Source of the DNA: Moritella sp. 5
GTDB lineage: Bacteria > Pseudomonadota > Gammaproteobacteria > Enterobacterales > Moritellaceae
Length of the DNA: 64,000 nt
Direction: 5' to 3'
Assembly: GCF_018219455.1 (NCBI RefSeq)
Contig: NZ_CP056122.1
Coordinates: 1,364,001 to 1,428,000 of the forward strand
Shown in pieces: positions 25,717 through 36,556 of the stretch (position 1 is the first letter of the stretch; each line of letters starts with the position of its first letter). The position numbers were made by a program, and so were the translations under genes. The notes under the pieces were generated by a model. It worked only from the letters and a program-made list of their open reading frames with translations, had not been told where the DNA came from and ran no database searches.

Positions 25717-26577
25717 TTACTGTATCGCAGATTCTGTCAGTGTATAAGTGCGTGCTACATCGACCATGACGATATCTTTTAAAAATGTACGCCCCAGTAA
25801 TACTGGAAATGTCATGCGACTGCGGTCGGCAAGTGTAAACTCTGTCAGCATTTTTATATCACCGAGTTGCACGGGTAATTCGATAATCGGCCTACGCGTA
25901 GGTTCACTGTTGTTTGCTTGACGGATCAGAATTGTACGCGCAATTTTTGCTTCGATAATCTGCGCTTCATTATCATCGATTTCTTGGCTGAAGTTAAAAC
26001 GAACCCATTTTTTACCATCGCGTTCAAATTCAACAATATCGGTTGCATTAAGTGATGAAGTTGTTGCGCCAGTATCAATGCGGGCTTTATATTTGCTTTG
26101 CAGATCATTGAGCAATACCAGCTCTTCTGAGCCAATGACTAATTTATCAATAGGTGTAATTGATTCTGAAGACTGTACAAGGGGAGGATGTTCAGTATTG
26201 TTAATTTCTTCAACGGATTTATCAACCTGGTAACTCGCGATAACTTGGCTATTGTAGGTTACTTGTTGACGTAATTTAATATAACTTTCGAGTTTATGAT
26301 TTAGCTGCGCAATATCCTGTTTTTGCTGTTCGAATAACGCTGGTTGCTTTTGTAATTCAGCCAATATGGTATTTTGCTGCTTAACTAATAGCTCGATTTG
26401 TTGGTTCTGTTGCACTATTTGTGAATGTAGTGTTTGCGGCGATGTACCGTCTTGATTTAGAAACTGGTCAACACTCACGCATCCAGAGAGTAAGGCGCTA
26501 AGGATAATTCCGGTGAGTAATTGACGGCGTGTTTTCAAAGTATCCATTCCTAATTCTAAATAATTGACAATTCGCAT
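25717..26577 (-). CDS. Second retropepsin-like (RimB/Zn_protease family) lipoprotein
   Basis: This 286-residue paralogue of the lipoprotein at 24608 has a signal with twin arginine-like basic residues, lipobox LLSGC (Cys33), a coiled coil at residues 50-105, and the protease-like domain with RIDTGATTSSLNA (Asp168), VQLGDIKMLTEFTLADRSR and FPVLLGRTFLKDIV. The start at 26577 is supported by AAGGG 8 bases upstream; the inner ATG at 26547 has AGGA touching it. It has its own terminator and ends 335 bases before the three-gene operon starts. The domain is nearly identical in motif while the coiled coils differ, suggesting duplication with a changed anchor or partner. Confidence 0.82.
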   Translation of the reverse strand: MRIVNYLELGMDTLKTRRQLLTGIILSALLSGCVSVDQFLNQDGTSPQTLHSQIVQQNQQIELLVKQQNTILAELQKQPALFEQQKQDIAQLNHKLESYIKLRQQVTYNSQVIASYQVDKSVEEINNTEHPPLVQSSESITPIDKLVIGSEELVLLNDLQSKYKARIDTGATTSSLNATDIVEFERDGKKWVRFNFSQEIDDNEAQIIEAKIARTILIRQANNSEPTRRPIIELPVQLGDIKMLTEFTLADRSRMTFPVLLGRTFLKDIVMVDVARTYTLTESAIQ

Positions 26578-26628
26578 AACATATTCCCTTATTCTTTATC
26601 GAGCACCGTTTCCGATGCTGATATCGTG

Positions 26629-27621
26629 TTATTCGTCTAGCTGTTCGGCGTAAGGTTTAGTGGCAATAAGTACGGCGCGTTTAGGTGCTGGGTAGCCTTC
26701 AATCGTTTTACTGTGATCGTTTGGATTAAGAAAATCAACCAGTGATTCGTTTCTCATCCATTCAGTTGCGCGTTGCTCTTCAATACTGGTATCGGATACA
26801 TCGACGATACGGACATTTTCAAAGCCCAGTTTTTCAACCCAAAGTTTTAATGCGGCACAACTTGGTAAGAACCAAACATTACGCATTTGTGCATAACGAT
26901 CGCCGGGTACTAATACTGCTTGTTCATCACCATCAATCACCAGCGTTTCTAAAACAAGTTCACCACCATCACGTAATTGGTTTTTAAGTTGTTCAATGTG
27001 ATCAATCGGCGATTTGCGATGGTACAGGACACCCATAGAGAAAACCGTGTCGAATGCACGTAATTTAGGTAATTCTTGAATACCAAGTGGTAATAAATGT
27101 ACACGTTGGTCATTGTTAGCAAAATGACGTATCGCTTCAAATTGTACTAAAAATAATTGGCTTGGGTCGATCCCCACGACAAATTCGGCATCGTCACCGA
27201 GCATACGCCACATGTGGTAGCCGCTACCGCAACCAACGTCGAGTACATAACGGTATTTTAGCGGTGAGATAAACTCACGTAGACGTTCCCATTTCCAATC
27301 GCTGCGCCATTCTGTATCGATATGAATACCATGAATATTGAAGGGGCCTTTACGCCACGGATGGAATTTTTGTAACAAACTTTCAGTTTTACGTAAGTCG
27401 CTTTCGCTTAATTCACCCGGCGCACCAACTTCAAACTTGTCAGTGATATTGATGTGTTTGGTTTCGACTTTTGGTAGTTTTTTTAATACTTTTTCCCAGC
27501 GCGGTAAAAAACCATGTTTATGTTCGCGCTCCCATTCGTGCATTTGTGCTGGTAGCGTGTAAAGCCAATGGTGTAATTTGTTTTTCGCAATTATCTGGTA
27601 AAAATTTGAAAAGTCGATCAT
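26629..27621 (-). CDS. cmoB: tRNA U34 carboxymethyltransferase CmoB
   Basis: This 330-residue enzyme transfers the carboxymethyl group of carboxy-SAM to 5-hydroxyuridine at tRNA position 34, giving cmo5U, which widens wobble reading. The N-terminal helical region includes [21 protein letters not shown]. The methyltransferase core has [35 protein letters not shown] and [20 protein letters not shown]. The C-terminus has [20 protein letters not shown]. Length and motifs match E. coli CmoB. It follows cmoA on the same strand after 81 bases, the usual cmoAB order. Confidence 0.97.
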   Translation of the reverse strand: MIDFSNFYQIIAKNKLHHWLYTLPAQMHEWEREHKHGFLPRWEKVLKKLPKVETKHINITDKFEVGAPGELSESDLRKTESLLQKFHPWRKGPFNIHGIHIDTEWRSDWKWERLREFISPLKYRYVLDVGCGSGYHMWRMLGDDAEFVVGIDPSQLFLVQFEAIRHFANNDQRVHLLPLGIQELPKLRAFDTVFSMGVLYHRKSPIDHIEQLKNQLRDGGELVLETLVIDGDEQAVLVPGDRYAQMRNVWFLPSCAALKLWVEKLGFENVRIVDVSDTSIEEQRATEWMRNESLVDFLNPNDHSKTIEGYPAPKRAVLIATKPYAEQLDE

Positions 27622-27702
27622 GGGTAACCTTTATGTACTGCTTTAAATTAATTCGATGTATGTGCTAAATGGTTATGTTGATAATGGTGCTAATGATTAA
27701 GC

Positions 27703-28710
<1,008 letters not shown>

Positions 28711-28739
28711 TTGGTTGCCGTGCTAATTTCTATTACAAT
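28711..28739 (+). promoter_or_regulatory. Predicted sigma-70 promoter of aspS
   Basis: TTGGTT (28711-28716) and TACAAT (28734-28739) are 17 bases apart and precede the aspS start by about 67 bases. Predicted from spacing and consensus only. Confidence 0.4.
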
Positions 28740-28805
28740 AACGGTAATTTTTTGAGGATAGCTAAACGTGGCTACCCGATTCATCGATTTAGTAGGATTA
28801 TACAG

Positions 28806-30590
28806 ATGCGTACAGTGTATTGCGGACAGGTAAATGAAGCACATATCGGCCAACAGGTTGAGTTGTGTGGTTGGGTTAATCGTCGTCGTGATTTAGGCGG
28901 TGTTATTTTTATCGATTTACGTGACCGTGAAGGTATTGTGCAAGTTGTTTATGATCCAGATGTAGAAGCTGTATTTGAACGTGCTAGCCAATTACGTAAC
29001 GAATTCTGTGTAAAAATCACAGGTAAAGTACGTGCTCGTGATGAACGCCAAGTAAATAAAGACATGGCTACTGGTGGCATTGAAGTTCAAGGTCTAGAGC
29101 TTGAAGTTATCAATAAAGCAGACGTTTTACCACTTGATTTCAACCAAACAAATACTGAAGAGCAACGTCTTAAGCACCGTTTCTTGGATCTACGTCGCCC
29201 AGAAATGAGCAACCGTCTTAAGATCCGTGCTAAAGCAAGTAACTTTGTACGTCGTTTCATGGATGACCACGGTTTCCTTGATATTGAAACGCCAGTACTA
29301 ACAAAAGCGACGCCAGAAGGCGCACGTGATTACCTAGTACCAAGCCGTACACACAAAGGTCAATTCTTCGCATTGCCACAATCACCACAGTTATTTAAGC
29401 AGCTGTTGATGATGTCTGGTTTTGATCGTTATTACCAAATCGTTAAATGTTTCCGTGATGAAGATTTACGTGCTGACCGTCAGCCAGAATTCACGCAAAT
29501 CGATATTGAAACATCATTCATGACTGCACCACAAGTGCGTGAAGTGACTGAACGTTTAATCACTAGCATGTGGAAAGAAATCTTGGACGTTGAATTACCA
29601 GCGTTCCCAAGCATGACTTATGCTGAAGCAATGCGTCGTTTTGGTTCAGATAAACCAGATCTACGTAACCCGTTAGAACTTGTTGACGTTGCAGACATTT
29701 TAAAAGACGTTGAATTTAAAGTATTCGCAGAACCTGCTAACAACCCGAAAGGTCGTGTTGCAGTATTATGTGTTACTGGCGGCGCTAAACTTTCTCGTAA
29801 GCAAATTGACGAATACACTAAATTTGTTGGCATCTATGGCGCGAAAGGCATGGCATGGATGAAAGTGAAAGACGTAGCAGCTGGCGCTGAAGGCGTACAA
29901 TCACCAGTAGCTAAGTTCTTAAGCGCTGATGTTATTACGGCATTACTTGAGCGTACTAACGCGAAAGACGGTGACATCATCTTCTTTGGTGCAGATACAA
30001 ACAAAGTTGTAACTGAAGCACTTGGCGCATTACGTCTGAAAGTAGGTGTTGATTTAGAGCTTACTTCAAACGAGTGGAAACCACTTTGGGTTGTTGACTT
30101 CCCTATGTTTGAAGAAGATGGCGAAGGTAACCTACACGCGGTTCACCATCCATTCACTGCTCCAATGGATGTTAACGCAGAAGAGCTTCTAGCTAATCCT
30201 GCTAACGCAATTTCAGACGCATACGACATGGTTATTAATGGCTATGAAGTTGGTGGTGGTTCTGTGCGTATTCACAGAGGTGAAATGCAAAAAGCGGTAT
30301 TCGAAATCTTAGGTATCGAAGCGCAAGAGCAGCAAGATAAGTTTGGTTTCCTACTTGAAGCACTTAAATACGGTACGCCGCCACATGCAGGTTTAGCATT
30401 TGGTCTAGACCGTCTAGCTATGTTGCTAACAGGTACAGATAACATCCGTGATGTTATCGCATTCCCTAAAACTACAACAGCTGCATGTTTATTAACATCA
30501 GCACCAAGCGAAGCAAACCCAGCTTCTCTTGAAGAGCTAAGCATTGCTGTTGTTAAGAAAGAAAAAGAGAAAGCGACTGACGCTGAGTAA
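28806..30590 (+). CDS. aspS: Aspartyl-tRNA synthetase
   Basis: This 594-residue class IIb synthetase charges tRNA-Asp. The start at 28806 ([20 protein letters not shown]) has AGGA 8 bases upstream and matches E. coli; a longer in-frame start exists but is not needed. The anticodon-binding OB fold (1-110) has [20 protein letters not shown]. The catalytic core has motif 2 in [20 protein letters not shown], the bacterial-type GAD insertion (about 290-420) and motif 3 [13 protein letters not shown]. It is a single-gene unit with a strong terminator. Confidence 0.98.
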   Translation: MRTVYCGQVNEAHIGQQVELCGWVNRRRDLGGVIFIDLRDREGIVQVVYDPDVEAVFERASQLRNEFCVKITGKVRARDERQVNKDMATGGIEVQGLELEVINKADVLPLDFNQTNTEEQRLKHRFLDLRRPEMSNRLKIRAKASNFVRRFMDDHGFLDIETPVLTKATPEGARDYLVPSRTHKGQFFALPQSPQLFKQLLMMSGFDRYYQIVKCFRDEDLRADRQPEFTQIDIETSFMTAPQVREVTERLITSMWKEILDVELPAFPSMTYAEAMRRFGSDKPDLRNPLELVDVADILKDVEFKVFAEPANNPKGRVAVLCVTGGAKLSRKQIDEYTKFVGIYGAKGMAWMKVKDVAAGAEGVQSPVAKFLSADVITALLERTNAKDGDIIFFGADTNKVVTEALGALRLKVGVDLELTSNEWKPLWVVDFPMFEEDGEGNLHAVHHPFTAPMDVNAEELLANPANAISDAYDMVINGYEVGGGSVRIHRGEMQKAVFEILGIEAQEQQDKFGFLLEALKYGTPPHAGLAFGLDRLAMLLTGTDNIRDVIAFPKTTTAACLLTSAPSEANPASLEELSIAVVKKEKEKATDAE

Positions 30591-30651
30591 TCATATACCA
30601 CCATTATTAATGGTGGTTGAATATAATTATGATGAATAAACGTTGTTAATG

Positions 30652-30687
30652 AAAACGGATATGGCCCTCGGTTATATCCGTTTTTTT
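30652..30687 (+). terminator. Rho-independent terminator of aspS
   Basis: AAAACGGATAT (30652-30662) pairs with ATATCCGTTTT (30674-30684) and runs into TTTTTTT. A smaller CCACCATT/AATGGTGG hairpin lies just before it, near 30598-30616. Confidence 0.9.
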
Positions 30688-30728
30688 ATGTTCATATTTA
30701 CAGGGATAAATGTTTAACTTTAGGATTG

Positions 30729-30803
30729 TTAGTTGGCTTTTTCAACACAGTTTCGACTGTTATTTTTTGCTTGGTAAAGCGCCTTGTCGGTAAGTGTTAT
30801 GAA
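30729..30803 (-). pseudogene. Remnant of a GGDEF (diguanylate cyclase) gene, C-terminal end only
   Basis: On the minus strand a 24-codon frame reads FITLTDKALYQAKNNSRN and then CVEKAN before a stop. This is the signature last helix of GGDEF domains (A-D-x-A-L-Y-x-A-K-x-x-G-R-N). The frame is closed by a stop just upstream and there is no further GGDEF sequence nearby, so only the tail of a former gene remains. Identification rests on this one motif of about 15 conserved positions. Confidence 0.6.
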
Positions 30804-30888
30804 TTATTGGGCATTAAAGTATGTAAACTTATTTGATGATTGTTTAACTCTAAATGAGAGGTTTATTAATGTTTATCAATATTTTCAT

Positions 30889-33306
30889 TTAGTTACGTGA
30901 GATTGAACTATTATTATCTTCACGCAAATTATTAAGTCGTAATTGAGTAATACCAAATACTGAGCTATCAGGATATTTCCCATCAGCATCACTGGAACCT
31001 GCTACGATATTGATTAGTAGATTAATTGCCTCTTTTACATGATCAATTGCCCAGATATGAAATAACCCATTCTCAATGGCTTCGACGACATCACGGCGTA
31101 GCATTAAATTATGGACATTGGCTTGTGGTATGATCACACCTTGAGTGGCGAGTGACCCTTTTGCTGAACACACGTCAAAGAAGCCTTCTATTTTCTCATT
31201 AACACCGCCTATAGGCTGAGCATGGCCGAACTGATCCATCGAACCCGTGATCGCGATATCTTGACGTAATGCCAATTTCGAAAAAGCGGATATGATCGCA
31301 CAACATTCCGCTAGTGATGCACTATCTCCGTCGACTTGGCCGTAAGATTGTTCGAAGGTTAAACGTGTCGTGAGTGGGATCTTGGCGGTTTGACCAAACA
31401 CAGAGGCGAGATAGGCAGATAAAATCATGACTCCTTTAGAGTGAATGTTACCACCGAGTTTCACTTGACGTTCTATATCAAATATTTCCCCTTCACCAAA
31501 TGAGGCGGTTGCGGTTATTCGTCCTGGGATCCCAAATTGATGTTCGGAGGTACTAATGACGGACAAGGCGTTGACCTGGCCAATTTTTTTACCACTAATA
31601 TCGATTAACGTAGAGCCATTGATAAAGCTTTGTAATAGGTAGTCTTGTAGTCGACCTACACGCTGCTTTTTGTTTGAGAGCGCTTGTTCGACATGATGCT
31701 GCCTGATCAGCGTCGCATTTGCTAAGCGTGCGCAGTAGTTTGTTTCGCGCAATAGGTTGGCTATATCAAGCGAATGTAGCGATAGTTTTTCTTGATCTTC
31801 AGCCTGACGAGAGCTGTATTCAATGATCCTGCTAATGGCTTTACGATCGCAATGCAACATAGCGTTATCATGCACGATACTCGAAATGAACTGAGCATAG
31901 TGTGCTTCTGCAATATCGGTTCTCGGCATCACATCTTCAAAGTCGGCCGTTACACGAAATAGTTCTTTAAATTCAGGGTCATATTGCTGAAGAAGCTGGT
32001 AAGTTTCATAATCACCAAAGAGGATAATTTTAACTGATAGTGGTATCGGTTCTGGGTCTAACGAGATAGTACCCGATAAACTGACTTCTCTTTCGAGTGA
32101 GCTTAAATTTAATTTATTGGCGCGTAAGGCTCGCTTTAATCCGTCCCAAACATAGGGGCGCTCAAGGACTTTAACCGCATCAATCATTAATACGCCGCCG
32201 TTGGCTCGGTGTAAACTGCCACTGCGGATCAATGAGGCATCGGTAAATACGGTGCCTTTAAATGTCGCATTTTCAATATACCCAAAAATACTATGGTAGT
32301 TAGGACTTTCTTCTACCACGATAGGGAAGGAACCTGTTTCTTGACAAACCAAGACGTTGACTTGATAGCGGCGAGGCATTTTTTTATCTAACGCGGCATA
32401 AGCTAATGAAATATCATCCTCACTGCCTTCTACAAATATTTCGAGGTTGGTGAGAATGTCTTTATTCATCGCACTAAGGTGTGTTTTAACTTCTGAAAGA
32501 TGATGATATTTTTCTTTTAAAGGTGTGGTGCAATGTACTAACACTTCGAGTGCGATTTGTTCATCCATCTTCTGACTTTTATCAGTATACTCTTCTTCCC
32601 AGATGGTTAACTGGCGGATTATGTCACGCAGTTTACTTTCAAGTTCAGAGATCTTACTCTCAAAATGCTTTCTTTCTTTGTCTGTTAATTGATCGAAATC
32701 TTCTTCCGTATAGGCCTCACCTTTGGGATCAATCGCAATGAGTTGGTAATCACCTTGGGCAGTGAGTGATAGGCTGATGCTGTGTTGTTTTGCTGACTTG
32801 GTTAAGTCTTGCAGTACCGCCTCTTGTTTTTCTTCCAACTGGTTCTTTAATTTATCGGAACGGGTGAAATAGATTTCATTATCAAAGGCCATCGGTAATG
32901 CTTTTACTAAGCGATGAATCAGACTCTCAACATCTTTTTTGAATTGATGTCCTTCACCTGCAGGTAGTTTTAGTACTTTAGGGTGGCGTGCATCATCAAA
33001 ATTAATGACATAACACCAATCAAATACGGCTGTATTATTTGGAGCACTGTTATTGTCGTTAGGTTCATGACGATTTAAGTACCGTAATATCATGGTACGT
33101 TTACCTAGACCATTGTTCCCTAGCGCATAAATGTTGTAGCCTTTTTCTTTAATCGACATGGCAAATTCGACGGCTTGTTGCGCACGATCCTGACCAATAA
33201 TTTGATCTAATGGTTGAAGGTGCTTAGTTGATTTACAGTTGGCTGCAAGCTTTGATAGTGTTGAAGGTCGATATAACTGACCACCACGTAGAGGTGTTAT
33301 TGACAT
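30889..33306 (-). CDS. Lon-related ATP-dependent protease (YcbZ/LonB-like)
   Basis: This 805-residue AAA+ protease has a C-terminal Lon-type Ser-Lys peptidase domain. The start at 33306 (MSITPLRGGQLYRPSTLS) has AGAGGG 7 bases upstream; the longer frame from 33369 is less likely. The Walker A is degenerate (GNNGLGKR near residue 63), as in this family, and a long coiled insertion follows (about 150-270). Then come HRANGGVLMIDAVKVLERP, the FKELFRVTADFEDVMPR sensor region, and the protease domain with GDSASLAECCAIISAF (catalytic Ser) and PIGGVNEKIEGFFDVC (catalytic Lys). It lacks the N-terminal LAN domain of classical Lon. Likely cytosolic; substrates unknown. Confidence 0.9.
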   Translation of the reverse strand: MSITPLRGGQLYRPSTLSKLAANCKSTKHLQPLDQIIGQDRAQQAVEFAMSIKEKGYNIYALGNNGLGKRTMILRYLNRHEPNDNNSAPNNTAVFDWCYVINFDDARHPKVLKLPAGEGHQFKKDVESLIHRLVKALPMAFDNEIYFTRSDKLKNQLEEKQEAVLQDLTKSAKQHSISLSLTAQGDYQLIAIDPKGEAYTEEDFDQLTDKERKHFESKISELESKLRDIIRQLTIWEEEYTDKSQKMDEQIALEVLVHCTTPLKEKYHHLSEVKTHLSAMNKDILTNLEIFVEGSEDDISLAYAALDKKMPRRYQVNVLVCQETGSFPIVVEESPNYHSIFGYIENATFKGTVFTDASLIRSGSLHRANGGVLMIDAVKVLERPYVWDGLKRALRANKLNLSSLEREVSLSGTISLDPEPIPLSVKIILFGDYETYQLLQQYDPEFKELFRVTADFEDVMPRTDIAEAHYAQFISSIVHDNAMLHCDRKAISRIIEYSSRQAEDQEKLSLHSLDIANLLRETNYCARLANATLIRQHHVEQALSNKKQRVGRLQDYLLQSFINGSTLIDISGKKIGQVNALSVISTSEHQFGIPGRITATASFGEGEIFDIERQVKLGGNIHSKGVMILSAYLASVFGQTAKIPLTTRLTFEQSYGQVDGDSASLAECCAIISAFSKLALRQDIAITGSMDQFGHAQPIGGVNEKIEGFFDVCSAKGSLATQGVIIPQANVHNLMLRRDVVEAIENGLFHIWAIDHVKEAINLLINIVAGSSDADGKYPDSSVFGITQLRLNNLREDNNSSISRN

Positions 33307-33423
33307 ACAGTTCCCTCTTTTAAAACAGTCATTACCCCTAGTGTAGACATAGATCGCTTGTGTTAGCATACTGTTTTATACTTTACTGCCAGCTTATAGG
33401 CTACAAAGAGAGAGAAAATAAGA

Positions 33424-34044
33424 ATGATAGTGAACGCTGACACCCTGATTATATTAGATTTCGAGACTACCGGATTATCACCTGATATGGGTGACCGTGC
33501 GATTGAGATCGGTGCGGTGAAAATCGAAAATGGCGAGATCACTGAACGTTTTCAAGAATTGATGTATCCAGGTCGACGAGTGAGCGGATTTATTGCTAAT
33601 TACACTGGTATTACTAATAGTATGTTAGAAGATGCTGCGCCTTGTGAAGAGGTGATGCATCGTTTTGCTGATTTTATTCAGGGTTATAATTTGGTTGCGC
33701 ATAACGCATCATTTGATAAACGTTTCTTAGATGCGGAATTAGCGCGAATTAGTCGCGAGTATGATGGTGAATTCAGTTGTTCATTGCTGGTGGCAAGGCG
33801 TATCTTTCAAGATGCACCGAGCCATAAATTAGGTGAACTGATTAAGTATACAAATATACCGTCAGACGGTGGTTTTCACCGTGCATTATTTGACTCTGAA
33901 ATGACAACGAAGCTTTGGTTAGTGATGTTAAATGAAATAAAATCACGTACTCAGCTAGTTGATATTCCCTTTAATTTAGTTCAGAAAATCGCAAAAACAC
34001 CAAAGAAATCGGTGGATAGACTATTACTTCGCTGTGCCAATTAA
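33424..34044 (+). CDS. DnaQ-like DEDDh 3'-5' exonuclease
   Basis: This 206-residue exonuclease is related to the epsilon subunit of DNA polymerase III. The ExoI motif is ILDFETTGLS (Asp12, Glu14), ExoII is VAHNASFDKRFL (Asp98) and ExoIIIe is FHRALFDSEMT (His152, Asp157), so all DEDDh residues are present. It is shorter than DnaQ and lacks its clamp- and alpha-binding tail; the C-terminal 45 residues are different. It is divergent from the Lon-like gene with a 117-base gap. It probably acts on single-stranded DNA or RNA ends; the exact role is unknown. Confidence 0.88.
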   Translation: MIVNADTLIILDFETTGLSPDMGDRAIEIGAVKIENGEITERFQELMYPGRRVSGFIANYTGITNSMLEDAAPCEEVMHRFADFIQGYNLVAHNASFDKRFLDAELARISREYDGEFSCSLLVARRIFQDAPSHKLGELIKYTNIPSDGGFHRALFDSEMTTKLWLVMLNEIKSRTQLVDIPFNLVQKIAKTPKKSVDRLLLRCAN

Positions 34045-34061
34045 CCCTTATTATGTCACCT

Positions 34062-35405
34062 TTAATAGGGTGGCAGTCCATTTTTGTGTACAGGGATTAT
34101 AAGCTCAAATTTAGCGCCGCCAAGTTGACTTTTTGATACGACTATTTGACCTTCTAAGCGCTTTGAAGCACTTTTCGCAATTGATAGACCAAGCCCTAAA
34201 CCACCTGTTTTACGGCTGCGGCTTTTATCTAAGCGAGCAAAAGGAATAAAAATTTGATGATAGTTTTCGGGAGGAATACCTGGACCATCATCTTCGACTG
34301 TTATTTTTATGGTGCTAGCAAGTTGAATAATGCTTACCTGAACAGCTGACTGAGCATGATTCAACATATTTTTTAGTAAGTTATCAAACGCTAAGCGTAA
34401 GCACATCTGGCTAGTCGTCATCGTTATTTTATCATCTGCTCGATAAGTTACCTTTATACTATTAGGTACCTGATATAGCGCGATTCGAGATTGAATGAAA
34501 TCGGTTATTATAATGGATTGCGCGTTATCATTATAATGAGAGTGTTTAGCGCTGACGCGTGAAAAGGTGGTTATCTGCTCTGACAATTCAACCATGTCAT
34601 CGACATAGTCATCGATACTATCCAGTAATTCTGTATGCTTATCTCCGCTGATATCTCGTTTCAAGATACCGACGGCTAGTTGTATGCGGCTAAGCGGTGT
34701 TCTTACTTCATGAGGTAAGGCTTGTGCGAAAATTTCACCTTCATCAACGCGCTCAGTAATTGCTTTTGCCATCGCATTAAAACTAGTAGAGAGTTCATGC
34801 AGTAGCGGGGTGGTTCGAAGATCTACGCGTGCATTCAGATCGCCTTTACCAAAGGTATGATTTATTTCAACTAAATGATTTATCTGAAGTTGTAACTTAC
34901 GAATAGGGCGATATAAGTTTAGGGCAATAAGAAAAAGCATAAAAGCAAATGTGCCAAGTAAGATCAGATCGTCTTTAACGCCGTTTTCAACTTGATCATC
35001 ATAAAGATCTTCACTGATGGTGATCGCTGCTATGGCATTGCTGAGTCGGTACACGGCGAGATATTCGTTACTTTTTTGCATATAAATATCGACTTTATTA
35101 ATAGACTTTATGTACTTGCATTCTTGGCAAGGAGATAAGCTTTTTAATAAGCTGATTTTTTCAATGTTGTAGTTGTATAAATCAACTTCGGCGCGTTGAT
35201 AAAAATCATCTGCATTCATTGATATACTATTACGTTGAGACTCCAACACTCGATAAACTTGCATCGTATTTTTGTAAAAATGCTCGGTATCTTTTTGATG
35301 AGCGAATATGTTCATTAACCATACCGTTAACAAAATACAGGCGCAGATAGCAATTACGATACAGATATAAATATGCGAAAAGAGTGAAGTCAGACGATTA
35401 TTCAT
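34062..35405 (-). CDS. Sensor histidine kinase with periplasmic CxxC motif
   Basis: This 447-residue inner-membrane kinase has TM1 at residues 10-34, a periplasmic sensor of about 110 residues, TM2 at about 146-164, HAMP, then a dimerisation domain with the phospho-acceptor His232 in ALPHEVRTPLSRIQLAV. The ATPase domain has the N box (FDNLLKNMLNHA), G1 (VEDDGPGIP) and G2 (KTGGLGLGLSIAK). The sensor domain contains SPCQECKYI (Cys93, Cys96), which could form a disulfide or bind metal. The layout resembles RstB-type kinases. Its start overlaps the end of the regulator gene by 8 bases, so both are one operon. Signal unknown. Confidence 0.88.
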   Translation of the reverse strand: MNNRLTSLFSHIYICIVIAICACILLTVWLMNIFAHQKDTEHFYKNTMQVYRVLESQRNSISMNADDFYQRAEVDLYNYNIEKISLLKSLSPCQECKYIKSINKVDIYMQKSNEYLAVYRLSNAIAAITISEDLYDDQVENGVKDDLILLGTFAFMLFLIALNLYRPIRKLQLQINHLVEINHTFGKGDLNARVDLRTTPLLHELSTSFNAMAKAITERVDEGEIFAQALPHEVRTPLSRIQLAVGILKRDISGDKHTELLDSIDDYVDDMVELSEQITTFSRVSAKHSHYNDNAQSIIITDFIQSRIALYQVPNSIKVTYRADDKITMTTSQMCLRLAFDNLLKNMLNHAQSAVQVSIIQLASTIKITVEDDGPGIPPENYHQIFIPFARLDKSRSRKTGGLGLGLSIAKSASKRLEGQIVVSKSQLGGAKFELIIPVHKNGLPPY

Positions 35406-36087
35406 TGATCAGCATATAGCCTTTGTTACGGACTGTTTTTATGATCTGCTGAGTCGAGCAATCAATATTAAGTTTCTTACGTAAGCCTGAGATCCGCATA
35501 TCAATAGATCGATCAGAGAAATCATGGTCGATACCACGCAGTTGTTGGCAACACTCTTCGCGAGAAATAATTTTACCTACATTTTTGGTCAATAATAACA
35601 GTAGATCATATTCGGAATCGGTTAGATCTAAGGCTTTTCCTCTAAATTCAACACGCTGTCTTCTCGGATCTATTTTGAGTCTTTTAAGTTCAATTTCATC
35701 AGGGCTACTTTTTTGCTGTCTGCTTGTGCGGCGTAGTAATGCTGCGATCCGTGCTGCCATAATATGTGGGCGCACTGGCTTGGTGAGATAATCATCAGCA
35801 CCGAGTTTGAATAAGCTAATTTCGCTTAACTCATCATCACAAGCGGTTAATACTAGAATGGGTTCTTTAAAAAAGGTTCTCGCTTGAGCGCAAATTTCCA
35901 TGCCTGATAAACCCGGCAGCATTAAATCTAAAATAAGTAGGGCAGGTTGATATTGCTTTATAGCTGTCAAGGCTATAGCACCATCATTAATAACCTTCGT
36001 TTCATAACCTTCGCTGTTTAAATACATAGCGGTTAATCTTGCAATTTCGTGGTCATCTTCGACGATTAATATTCGTGTACTAGGCAT
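35398..36087 (-). CDS. OmpR/PhoB-family response regulator
   Basis: This 229-residue two-component regulator is the partner of the adjoining kinase. The receiver domain has the acidic pocket IVEDDHE, the phospho-acceptor Asp54 in LLILDLMLPGLSG and the Lys in DDYLTKPVRP. The C-terminal winged helix has LDLTDSEYDLLLLL and SDRSIDMRISGLRKKL. It resembles RstA/CpxR-type regulators. It is first in the operon, and an 8-bp inverted repeat with 6-base spacer (36119-36140) lies 32 bases upstream of its start, a good position for autoregulation. Target genes unknown. Confidence 0.92.
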   Translation of the reverse strand: MPSTRILIVEDDHEIARLTAMYLNSEGYETKVINDGAIALTAIKQYQPALLILDLMLPGLSGMEICAQARTFFKEPILVLTACDDELSEISLFKLGADDYLTKPVRPHIMAARIAALLRRTSRQQKSSPDEIELKRLKIDPRRQRVEFRGKALDLTDSEYDLLLLLTKNVGKIISREECCQQLRGIDHDFSDRSIDMRISGLRKKLNIDCSTQQIIKTVRNKGYMLINE

Positions 36088-36118
36088 TGACCTCTCCCTT
36101 AGACGATATTGATACTGA

Positions 36119-36140
36119 GTGTGTAGGTTTAGCTACACAC
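36119..36140. promoter_or_regulatory. Inverted repeat upstream of the response regulator
   Basis: GTGTGTAG (36119-36126) and CTACACAC (36133-36140) form a perfect inverted repeat around a 6-base spacer. It may be an operator for the regulator or a leader hairpin. Confidence 0.5.
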
Positions 36141-36556
36141 GATTGTTGCCGTGGAGTATAAACATATTTTTTGTTCTGTAACCTATCCGTAATTGGTATG
36201 AAACTAGGCGTGACAATAACAGTGATTTATAATGTTCGTTTTGGGCATATTTAAGTGCTTTATTTGCATTTATAGTGATTAAGTGACAATTTTGTGCCTA
36301 TTAAGCCTGTATTATTGATTTTTCCTCTTACACTTGCTTACAATAAAAATCGGTTATTATCGCGTTAAAATAGAATTTGGTTGCAAATAATACATGACTA
36401 AATATAACTAAGTTTGGCTAATAAGTGCGGAGGGTAAATCATTTGTTGAATTAATTTACACAGCTTTAACATTCTACTTTTTGGTTATATATTCTTATCT
36501 ACCTCTAATCCAAGCCCACTCTTAATCAGTTTGCTTGGTATTCACTCGATTTTTAG
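36141..36556. other. AT-rich intergenic region
   Basis: About 415 bases, AT-rich, between the two-component operon and the AbgT remnant. I see no intact gene or nameable site. It may contain further decayed sequence of the same lost transporter gene. Confidence 0.4.
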
